From positions 6,946,001-7,010,000 of the forward strand of contig NC_087074.1 in NCBI RefSeq assembly GCF_026151205.1: 64,000 nt of DNA, given 5' to 3'. Source of the stretch: Bolinopsis microptera. Its lineage: Eukaryota > Ctenophora > Tentaculata > Lobata > Bolinopsidae. Position numbers and translations under genes: made by a program. Shown here piece after piece: positions 12,801 through 24,800 of this stretch; the first letter of the stretch is position 1; every line of letters begins with the position of its first letter. Under the pieces are notes generated by a model. That model worked only from the letters and a program-made list of their open reading frames with translations, did no database searches and had not been told where the DNA came from.

Positions 12801-15800
12801 GGTTACTACTGGTAACTACTGGTTATTACTGGTTACAACTGGTCACTACTAGTTAATACTGGTTACTACCGGTTACTACTGGTCACTACTAGTTAATACT
12901 GGTTACTACTGGTAACTACTGCACTGGTTATTACTGGTTACAACTGGTTACTACTGGTTACTACTAGTTACTACTGGTTACTACTAGTTACTACTGGTTA
13001 CTACCGGTTACTACTGGTTACTACTGGTTACTACTGGTTACTACTATTTACTACTGGTTACTACTGCAGTATACTGGTAACCTCAGGCTAGTTAAGGAGT
13101 AAGGATTTAAATAGCACTCCACTAGTCTGATCTTATCCTGTACTAGCGTTTAATAACATTGTAGTGATATAGTCCTGTAGTAATATAGAGCATTTTATAA
13201 TAATATAGTACAAAGTAATGGAGTGTTTTAACTTTTAGTTCTATTCCTGACAGTGAAATATTTTCAGTTCTGTAACGGGGGAGACTTGGCAGAATACCTC
13301 AGAGGTAAGAGACAAATCTATTTTTAGAAGTTAAGAAGATATTCCGTGTTTACTGTTTAGAGAGGCAATGACCAGAGAGAGAAAGGAAAACGTTTGACCC
13401 TTACTCTCCGGCCAATTCTACCTGGGCGTTCCACCTGATCCTCATAGACATGACAATCTAGCTCTAAATTCTTGACACAAATTTGAAGAAATCGGATATT
13501 TAATTATTTCACAATGAATTGATGTCTGTAAGCAACATGTTTGTAAAACTTTTTATCTCTTCCAGATAAAGGCACTCTGTCTGAGCTGACCCTCTCTCTC
13601 TTCATTAGACAACTTGGTAAGTTAGCCAGGTTGTTAAGTTTAATTATATAATTTAATTTAAAAACTTATGACATTATTATTTCACACTATTTTACTCAAC
13701 TAATAAAGTTAAATATTATAATTTACACTATCATATCATATCTACTGTTCTTCACAAGTTTTGAATATTTTAGCGGTTCTGATTAACACTTCTTACAACT
13801 TCTGACACCACTATTTCCTTAAAGTTATTATACCATTATCATACGGTCTGAAGTCACTATATTAAGATTCTTAAAACAGTTTAACTAAACTCTGGAAATT
13901 ATTAGAAAATCTAGCAATATACGATTAGAACGAATATGTATGCTACCCATTTTACTTCAAACAGTAAGATTATATTGAGGGTAGTGATAATACCAGCCCC
14001 CTGTGGGTTATTTGTCTCCTCTTCATCTGTTGTTCCGACCCTCCTTGAGGGCTACTGAGAAAATGAAATGAGAGATGATCATTAAGGACGCTATGCACCG
14101 ACTTGACTTCATTCCATGTACCGACCCTTACTGAGGTCCCCTAGATTATGAAATGAGATATGAATACCAGGCCATAAGGGCCCCCCTACCCATTAGGGCT
14201 CATTCTATTGTGCACCTCTAATTAAAAATAGGGGAGTGCAATATACAGTATACATTATACATTATACAAGGTACTACATTACTTTTACTGGCCGTTTTGT
14301 TAATATTATCATGGCCTCTGCCGCTACTCAATATCAGATTTTACAAACAATTCGATTGGTTAGATAATAATATGTGGACTTGAGATTCCTAATGATATAA
14401 TATTCTTACTGGGGGCGGGGAAGGGAGGAAGTGGGGGAGGCGGGGGAGGCCGAGGATCAACTACTTCTACTTTATAGTGGTATTTCTGAAATCTCATTAT
14501 TTTTATAAACTTCTTCTACGTCACAGACAACAGTCAAATACTTCCATTGCATTGGAATTTTGATATAAACGGTTGAGTTAATGTCAACTATTGAATAGCT
14601 TGTTAACCAAGTTTTAGAAGCCTACATTAGATGCAACACTGACGTATGACTGGTTGGGAAGCTTGCCGTTTAGAGATTGATAATATCTGATCATTAATAT
14701 TGGCATGATGGGAAGAATTGACGATGCCCGGGTGTTTACCGCCATGAAATTGCTATAAATAGTTGTGATGTCTTTTATCTACTGAAAGTTCCTCCTGCAA
14801 CACATTTTAGACATACAGATGCTGTATTTGGTGGAGCACAAATTTGAAATGAACTACCCTATTCAGTTAGAGCATTATCGAATATAGGATGTTTTAAAAG
14901 TTCCCTAAAAACATTTTATTTCCACCTAACTTTTGATATTTGTCCATAATAAAATCCAATATAAAATCGGAACTGATTTTATTTCCATACCAAATCTCGC
15001 TTGAATGACTTAGATGTACATCTTCAATGTCGAAGCGTTTAACTAATATTATTAGTGCAGTTTATTTAGTTATTTATATCCCTAGATAAGAACCAGCAAA
15101 TCCCGTCTAGATAAGAACCAGCAAATCCCGCCTAGATAAGAACCATGATATCATTGAGTTAAATTAAGCAAGAAGTACGTAGTGGTCTGATTGTCATATC
15201 AAACTAGTTGGAATAGCCACGGCCAACACTACTACTAAGTAGCTTGTTACTACTGGTTACTACTGGTAACTACTAGTTACTACTGGTTACTACTCTAGTT
15301 ATTACTGGTAACTAGCCACTGCTAACACTACTACCAACTAGCTTTATGGTCTGTATCAGAGGTAGGAGTAAGAACGCCTGTACTTACTTCCTGGGGTCTG
15401 GGTCTAATAACCGGCTCTTATCTGCAGAAAATAGTTAACAGTATTAGCTGCTACTCAGACTAACTAGTCGTCTTCAGGCACGCCTACCTACCGTATTTGA
15501 TCGTACAGACACCGTGTCAGTCGTTCTTTGGAAGGAGTTTAAAGTCCACCTTGTAATGTTAAAGTCATAGAAAGAGACTCAGATCTTGCCTGTTTAATAA
15601 GTTATTAACAACTAATCAGTACTCCCAGCTGCAAACCATGTACACTATATTACAAGTCATTACATATGGTGGATATGTGATAGGTCGCCTAAGTTTGATC
15701 ACAATCTTTAAAAGCTGCCATTTAACAGGAGACGCCTAGGAACATTCGTGTAAATATTTATCAAGGAGTACAATAACTGGATAATATCTAGTTTCTCTGC

Positions 15801-18800
15801 TAACTGTTATTACTGTTACTAAGTTATCTAGTTCAGCTCGACACAATTATCAATGTAAACGGTCGCGGTAGTGTATATTATGTAAATAATTATGTAATTT
15901 ATGTAAATGATTATGTAAATCTAAATAATTTTAATACTCTCAACCTTTCATTTGATCTCCCCACCTTTCTAGTTTCTTATATAACTTAAGAGTAAGCGAT
16001 ATTGTGTATACTAAGTGTATTTAAAACACAAAAGTGGCTGTGGTAGTATTTAGTAATATTTTATCTTGCACGAGAAACTGATGTTTTTGGAAAAGACCTG
16101 AGTCATCCGATTTTTTTAAATCTGGGTAATCTCATTAATAGCTGTGACTCATCAAAGTCATTATATAATTATCAAGATATTTAGTTTCTATAAATAGATC
16201 TGATTTCTTGCAGTTATAATTTAACAGGAAATGTAGGAAGATACGACTAAATGTTGATTAAAAGTATGTTGCTAATTAGGTGATGTATCAGGAGATCAGA
16301 TCTATTTTTACAGTTTACTGCTTTATATAGTATTTTAATCTGTAATACTGTATTTAGTAGATACACAATATACTCTATACTCCACATCATTGTTACAGAG
16401 GTATTTTCACCCCAATATGAATATCTCTCTTACACTAAATCAGAGATTGTGTGGGTGGTAGTATTGGAGACACAAAAGTGGGCCTATTAATAGTCCCTTC
16501 ACAAGGAGCTGATTAATGAAGTGAAACTGATCAGCATTGTGGAGACTACTCCGCTTATGAGTAACAATATCTCAATAACTCATCCATGATTGTTCAATGG
16601 TCACTCTGTAACCACTGTGTTATTAGACGTTACTGGCTAGACCAATAAAATTGTACGCTTTACGCCTCGCTCTCTCTCTGTTACTGATGATATGTAGACT
16701 CGCAATGTTTCGAGTATTATATTATTACCCGAAATTCCAAATCAAGCGTTAGAGCTTTAGAGCAAAACAAGTTAAACCTGTATGTAACATTGTAACATAT
16801 CATTTACCGAGATGTAAATATTAATTATTATGCAGCATAATTATTGTTGTACCTTAAACTTAAAGTCATGACTGCATATATATTGCTGTTAAGAGTAATT
16901 TAGCTCAAGTTATTAGTCTTATCTTTAGTACTAGAGTCTTATTTTAGAATTACAATGAATCATCAAACGTTATGATATTAACATGCCTACGATAAATTAT
17001 CGATCTAACTGATTATTGCCTCAACTTAGTAAAGAAAATTGGGCAAATTATCTAGCTCTAAACTAACTCATTGGTAAATAAAAATCCTCTGTAATGACTC
17101 ACGTGAATCCTAGCCTAAGTAAGATTGCCAGGCTCTCACTCAATGAGCAACTTGTTAATAAAATAACTTCAAACGAAGTGAAGATAATACTTCAATTTAA
17201 TTAATCAAAATGTCACAATCCAATGTGATCATAATCACATTGTACATGATAATGTACCAAAGCTAGAGCATTCCCAATTAGTGCCCTGTCTATTCACACT
17301 GGAATACTCCAGGATTGTTACAGACAGCTGTTCAATTATTTTAGTGAGAGGCTAGGAATTTCATTTTTATTCACGTAACCCTTTAGTCTTTACACATGAT
17401 AATGGACGTGCGATCCGTCAAAACATATCTTCCGTAGAAAACATTCGTTACGTACATTCTTACTTCTTCTTAGTCAAACGAAGACGGTAAAATCATCTGT
17501 TAATTCTTACAATACGATAACAATTAAGTGCTTTTGTACATAGAATCGAGAACCATTTCTTAATTACCCGGTTATTGTACTCTTAATGGTATTGTTTTAA
17601 CCTATGTGTTTGTCAGGTGATGCTATGCTGGCTATCCACAAGATGGGTGTGATGCACAGGGATCTGAAACCAGGGAACATTCTTCTAACTCACTCCTCTT
17701 CTCTCAGCCTCATCCAGCCTCGTGACATCAAGGTAACTACACTACTGTCCCCCCCCCCCCCAACTACACTACTTTACCCCCCCCCCCCCCAGCCTCGGGA
17801 CATCAAGGTAACTACACTTCTGTAACCCCCCCCCCCCCCCAACTACACTACTTTACCCCCCCCCCCCCCCCCCCCCCAGCCTCGGGACATCAAGGTAACT
17901 ACACTTCTGTAACCCCCCCCCCCCCCCGCTGGTATTGACTATTGTAGTACAATGTACATGCTCAGTGAACCCTATATCAGGTTTCTATACTACTGTTATT
18001 TGTTATGGGTCTAAGAACTGTGGGAACCAATCATCAGTTAGCTAAGAAAACACCGTGCGACTGTTCATTAACCAACATGTTTATGAGGCAGTGGGCACGG
18101 GCACGTGGTAAACATGTGTTTTTCCCTTATAGGAGTGTTATAAAGTTGTTGTACTCTATAAGTGTATATTCACCTACAAGCATAACTGCTTGGCGTGATG
18201 AGGTACATCTTTGATTGGTCGAAGGTCTTTCAACAACACAGCATCATCATTTTCATAGTAGTCCCCGGCTTATGACGGGTTCATAGCGGTATTAAACATG
18301 TTTTTCTGGGCCCAAACATTCTACGCTCCTACTATGCTATTACTGGTCTCTTGACTAACTCCCAACTAACACCATTATATATTATTATACATATTACATA
18401 TATTATTATTATATTGAAATATAATGCTCCTGCTTGTCTGCAGTTTAGCACTTTTTTGGGAAACCATGCAGAAACTAATTAAATTACATAATATTATATC
18501 AATCAACACTTTTTTTATTACATGCAAATAAAATCATTTTTCTTGAGCCCGTATGTGAGTGTAATTGTATAACCTGATATTTCTGTCACCTACGTAATTC
18601 AATAAACATGTACGTGTTTTACTGTTTTGCTGTTAAACACATGTTAATACAGAGCATGATTGTATCGTTTCCTGTATTGTACAGTGGATATTATGTAAAC
18701 CTTAAACGTAGACCTTAATCGTAGACTATAGGTACACAGTCTGTATTTTAACTACTCCTTCCTGTACATTGTATACTCAGTCATCAAGAAAGTACAGAAT

Positions 18801-21800
18801 ATTCCCACCATTCATCTCAAGATCAAAGACTGTAATGATAACTCTGTGATGCCGTTCACACAACTTACTATTATATATACTGCATCTGTTTCACGGCAAC
18901 AAAGTCTCACTAAGTGATGTCTGTAACGTCAGTGATTGGGACAACAGTCACCAGTCAGTAGTCACCAGTCACCAGTCAGTAGTCACCAGTCAGTAGTCAC
19001 CAGTCACAGTCACCAGTCACAGTCACCACTACCAGTCAGTAGTCACAGTCACTTCAAGACTAATAATGGCTCACTGTGAGCTGTATTTGAAGTGCTGCTT
19101 TACACTTTTACAACAGGTTATGAGGATAATAATGCTCTCTGTACTGACTCTCAATACTAGATAGTAGTAGTAAATCTTTCAAAGTACGAAATATCTCTTT
19201 AAAAGAGCATCCTAGGCACCTTATAGATATCAAAACGCATAGAAAAGAAAACAAAAACATCAACCATCTTCTAACTTCTTCCACTCCTCCCTATCTAAAG
19301 CTAAAAATCTAAGGTCTTCGAAATCAGTCAAATTCTTAAGTCTAATATCAAGATTTCTACTAGTCAAGTCTTTTCTAATAACATCTAATAAGTTTAAACA
19401 TGGTCTACCCCGTCTCCCTTCCATAAAAATATCAGAATTTATAGCAAATAACATAGAGGTGTATGCTGGTGAGTCTTCCTGTCCTCTTAAGATGTGTCCT
19501 AACATTCTCCATCGAAACTTAGAGACTCTCACAGACAAGGGAGTGACATAACAACGAGCATAGAGTGCCTCATTAGAAATAACCCCAGTAGGCCATCTGA
19601 TGTTGAGGATTCTTCGGAGGTGTTTGCGATGAGCAATATCAAGTTCATTCAACGAAGCTAGTGGTGCAGCCCAGGAGTTGCAGTTGTAGAGTAGAATAGA
19701 GACTACTTGTGCCTCGTAGATTTTGATCTTCCTTCGGACTGAAATCTTGCTCTTCATCCAAACTTTCTGAAATTTACTAAAGGCAACATTACCAAGGAAT
19801 ATTCGATTCTTGATATCCTTAATAGTGCACATCAACGATCCTAAAGTTTTGTTAGATAATAAGGAATAATCTAGTACTGTCTCCAATGAGCTGTAGAAGT
19901 TACAACTGCCTCAAATTGACCTTCTGTAAGCGTTTGTAATCTGCCAGTTGTTTGTTTATAGAACCCTTCCCAATCTCGTATCGGAAAATGACTAAACTCA
20001 GTTCTGAGTGTGTAAGTGTGTTCATTAAGCATTTAGAGTTCTGTAAAACTGCAGTTACAATTGTGCTGTGCTAGAGTATTTTTAGTATTTACGATCGATA
20101 TCAGGTCTAAATCCCTACTACATGCTTCCAAAATTTGTAATCTCCAACTTTCTGCACATTGTACTGGAATGTTTTGGAAAAAAAAAGAAAGTGATATATA
20201 AATAAAATCAACGATTTAATGTTAGGAAGGTAAAATTCAAAATTGATTCCCTGGTTTCTTAAGTCAACGATCGATATCTGCTAGTTAACTAGCTGGCTTT
20301 GAAGCTATCTCAAAGTCTAGAAGCTGAAGTACGTTCAACACTCTAAAAAGTATTGTTTTGACACAGTGATTATAGCTAGATTACCTGTCATTACTTGAAG
20401 TGTTCACCACTCCGACAGTTTGTTTTGACACGTGACATTACCACGTGACATTACCACGTGTCATTACCACGTGAAATTACCACGTGACGTTATAATGTAT
20501 AAGAGTACCTGTTACTTGCCTCCCTGTCATTAGCTACTGTCTCTGTGATCTGTTACTGATGTTTCATGTGTTAAATAATACTAATGTTTAATGTGTAGTA
20601 CTACATCTGTCTGGGTATTTACTCAATCAGGTCAATACAGAAATCTTCACATGGTTCAGTGTGTACAAGGTAAATAATCCCAATATCATGTGTATATTAT
20701 ATATGTTAACATTACATCATGAGTTATGATTTCAGTGTAATACTAACCGCCCGCCCCCGGGGGCTCCTCCCTCATGGGGCTCATTAAGAGAGACAAGTTA
20801 CAGACCTGACAATACAGTGCTCGACCACCATGGAACATTCTAGTCTCAAGAACAATGAGAACATTCTAGAACATTAGTTTCTACAGTCAATTACCACAGT
20901 ATCTCGTATGTATCACTGCTAATTCCCGGGCATCAGCTTCTCCTAGTCACGCACATAAAATGGGTTATTGTAGAATGTAGATACGAAGTTTATTCTTCAC
21001 TTTTTTAGTCTATTAACATCCCAAGATATGAACTTAAATATTAGGTCGGGTATGAACAATATTATAACCAAATAAGGAAATATGACACCGATTATGAGTA
21101 AAATAGTTCTTGAAATAATTTCGAGAGCTAAAAATAACCTGGCCATGCAGGGGATCGAACCCTGGACATTCGCGTTATTAGCACGACGCTCTAACCAGCT
21201 GAGCTACACGGCCATGTCTAAGAAAGTGATCAGCCAAATTCTGTTCAAACATGTAGACATTATTTAATTTCATTATTTTGTAATGTAATAAGCAGTTACA
21301 TCACTGCTTATAATGTGATAACATTATTTTCACAACTTTGAGTTGTGAAAATAGTTTTATCCAACGAGTTTGACGAGTTGGATAAAACGAGTTATATCCC
21401 GAGGTTTGACCGAGGGATATAACTCATGTTATCATATTATAAGCAGTGATGTAAATGCATTCTCTGATGATCTACGAAATGATGTTAGCGAATGCAGCAT
21501 TTACATCGGAAATTAACGACCGATAATATTACTACATATAACATTCCAGAGTCAAACTTTCTAGAGGACACATCCTTATCTCTTAAAATTGTTACAGGTC
21601 GCTGAGATGTTGCTAATTATTTTAAATTGGTCAAATAAGCTCAGTGAAGCTCACACTCACACAAAACTTGCCACAAATGGTTGACTACTTGTTATCTTAT
21701 CTTATCTTATCTTATGAGGATTCGTTGCGACGCAACAAGGCCATCGAATGAGTCGACCACCTTTGTTATTTTACTTCGGCATTACCTGCATTACAATGTA

Positions 21801-24800
21801 AACCAGCACTTTCAAGGAAGAGCTTTACAAGAAGCCGAAGGATCGTTCCTAAGGCCAGCAACGGTTAAGGCACTATGCCACACTTTCTTCGCCCGAGGCT
21901 TCGCTGTGTTGATCAAGCACAGCTCCTCATTTAACCCTCACACCCGATTTCTCGAGCATTCGGCTGAGTGAACCGTGGGGCTACATAGACCACTCGGGAT
22001 CCTTAGCAGAGCGTCAACGACGCTCACCCCACGACTAGGCAGGCAGTGGGATTCGAACTCGCAATCTTACGATTACAAATCCGATGATCAACCAACTACG
22101 CTACCTGTCAATGTTATTGACATTCTGTAAAATTTTGAAGCAAAAATATTTATCAGAACATAAGTTATACCACTTTCTGTTTTTAAAATAATTAGCAACA
22201 TCTCAGCGACTAAGGATGGACCAGGGAGATAACAATAGTTACATCCCTCCTATTTACCTGTTAATCACAGCCTAAATGTAGTACCAGGGAGATAACAATA
22301 GTTATCTCCCTCCCAGTTATTGCACCCCTATTTAATGCATTATATTAGCGTAAACAAGAGTGAGATAACAACTTTTACATTATGGACAGTTACACACTGA
22401 TCATGAGAGAATGTCGGTTATTACAGCCGATGATTAATCATTGATATCAATTTTAGTACGATTCAACACTCAACAGACTTTGTTTAAAACTTAATTTAAA
22501 AGATTTATCAGAACATATATTTGCAGTACTTGGAACATTCTAGCTGTCCTATTGACTTCTAACGGCAAACTTTAAACATCTCTGTTATTCTCCAAGCTGG
22601 TTTAGAAAATTCCTATTGCGTCACAGAAGTTTTCTCATGCTGAGCTCACCAGGGAGATGGTCTATCACTGCAAGTTCTGAAGAGTGTTTCTCTCTCTAAA
22701 AGTATAAAACATGTGTGGCATGCATCTCGCAGTATTGCCTGCTATCTGCTGCAGAATATGCAAGAATTTGATGAATTTATGACCACAGTGCTGTACGTGC
22801 GCTCCAAATATTGCAATTTTGTAGTTTACACGGCTGGCGCCGGAAACGTTACATACAGTACATAATATATTATAATATGTTGTGAATACAAGGGACGGAG
22901 AGAGTGGGAATGTAATACAGGTGGTTTTAGAATTATATTTACAGGATTCTAAGTAATGGGAAGTATTTAAGTTGTTCATTTTAATGAACCACTTTACCAT
23001 GGAAGTTTCTCGAGTGTTCCTTAATGAGTTCCTTAATTAGTTCCTTTATTTCAGTTGAAGATAGCAGACTTTGGATTCGCCCGTTTTCTGAACGATGAGG
23101 ATATGGCAGCAACTCTCTGTGGTAGCCCAATATACATGGTAAGTTATCATATTTCCCTTGTTAACCATAACTACCATGGTAACCATATAGGTACCATGGT
23201 TAGTGGTTACCATGGTTACTCTTTTTCTATTCTTTTCGAGGACTTCTCTTTGATTCTTGCCCCTTCTTCATTGCTCAAAGAAACCTTTTCGTACAATTTA
23301 GTTCCAAAGTTATCTTATAAATCTCATTACCAACTCTTTAATGATTACCTCGTGCAAATACTTTACCAGTCAGCGGTGTTGGTAACAGTGCGATATGCCG
23401 TCAATAACATTGTCAGGAGAGACACAACTATATTCTCCTCTAAATATCTCATCTCTGTTACGATTCTATTTATAGCCTCCCTTTACAATGAGCAGTGCAT
23501 ACCTTTAATTTCTACTACCTTTCCGAGTATTTCACTGCATTCTGCCTCGTATCCAGTGCATTCCAATACACAAATACTTGCAATATTGTGATACTGTTGT
23601 AGAGTTGCTGGCGGCTGCTATTCGAGGAGAGCTGCTAGTAGCAGTAGTAGGGAGCAGTAAACATTGTGCTGCTTGACAATTAATATTGTGCTACTATCAC
23701 ACACCTGCAGCAGTAGCTGCTGTGTTATTACTTATTATGGAACTGTTTATAAAACAGGCGCCATGGTATTTAATGATGAGTGGGGGAGGCCTTGAGGCTG
23801 TCTAACAAAAAGATTGCCTTACTAAATACCCATATTAAGATATTGAAATGGTTAATAAGCTGGAGAGAGTGAGGGAGAGCCTGGCTTTATACCTCTTATC
23901 TTGTAGTGCTGGAATGTTCTGGGGGTAGTGTTAAATACTGTGCGTTACAGCCAATCAGGTATCAGAGCTGGTTTGTACCATTATCAGTACTGTACCTGCT
24001 GTGCACTGTATGCACTGATACTATAAGTATGCTAATATTACCTACCTCGTACGGCTGAATTTTAGGAAATCATTTGCAGCTTTTAGAGCATATTTTAAAG
24101 TTGAGACTTGAGACATTTTGTTGTTGGTAATCACCGGTAATCATGTAATTAAACAGTAATTATATAATTACAGGATAATTAGTGATCACTTATCCCAGGC
24201 CCCGGAGGTGCTAATGGGGTTGCAGTACGACGGAAGGGTTGACTTGTGGAGTTTGGGAACTATAATTTACCAGTGTTTGACCGGTAAAGCTCCCTTTAAA
24301 GCTAACAACCCTTACTCGCTCCGTAACTTCTACGAGAAGTCTCCTGAACTTGTCCCAGCGTGAGTCTACTTAAAATAATGGACTAACAGTCTTCACCGAA
24401 ATACTGTAGTCTGAACATAACCAAAGTTTTAACTAGCGTTAGTATACAGATTATTTATATAAAGTATTTAATTCCAGGACCTATTAATTTCCAAAATGTC
24501 CTGGAATTTTAACGGAGCTCAAAGATTCCTAGGATTTCATTTCTCAAATTAAAACATTAGCCGTGTCAATTGGCGAGTGTGATCTCTGTAGCCCTGACAT
24601 AAGCAACATGCAACATGCGGTCTAAAAGTCAGTTTGTTCACTTCTCCCCAACTTGCTGTCTCCACTCATTTGTTAGGCTACTTTTAACACACTAGTTTGA
24701 AGCAGCCCCTCAATAACATCTGTACTGCGTAACTGGCAATGTTACTGTGTGATTAGTGACTTAGTGACAACTGTAGGATCACAGGAATAAGGTTTAACAA

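Larger units (their letters stand above)
17911..20428. other. ULK intron 7, 5' part
   Basis: No host gene. Holds a CACCAGTCAGTAGT-type minisatellite (about 18952-19053) and a minus-strand LINE fragment (19260-19886), both listed separately. The rest is AT-rich. Confidence 0.4.

Noticed and set aside
12739-13075. CRISPR-like direct repeat array
   Set aside because: Units are contiguous 10-mers without unique spacers, in an animal intron. The same applies to 41663-41880 and 63645-63807.
22010-22106. A second tRNA gene (Thr-like, minus strand)
   Set aside because: Box A and B are present, but the anticodon stem is mispaired and the sequence continues into a SINE body with an AAGAT tail.
22665-23000. 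111-codon minus-strand ORF
   Set aside because: No domain, no splice support, and no similarity to anything else in the window.
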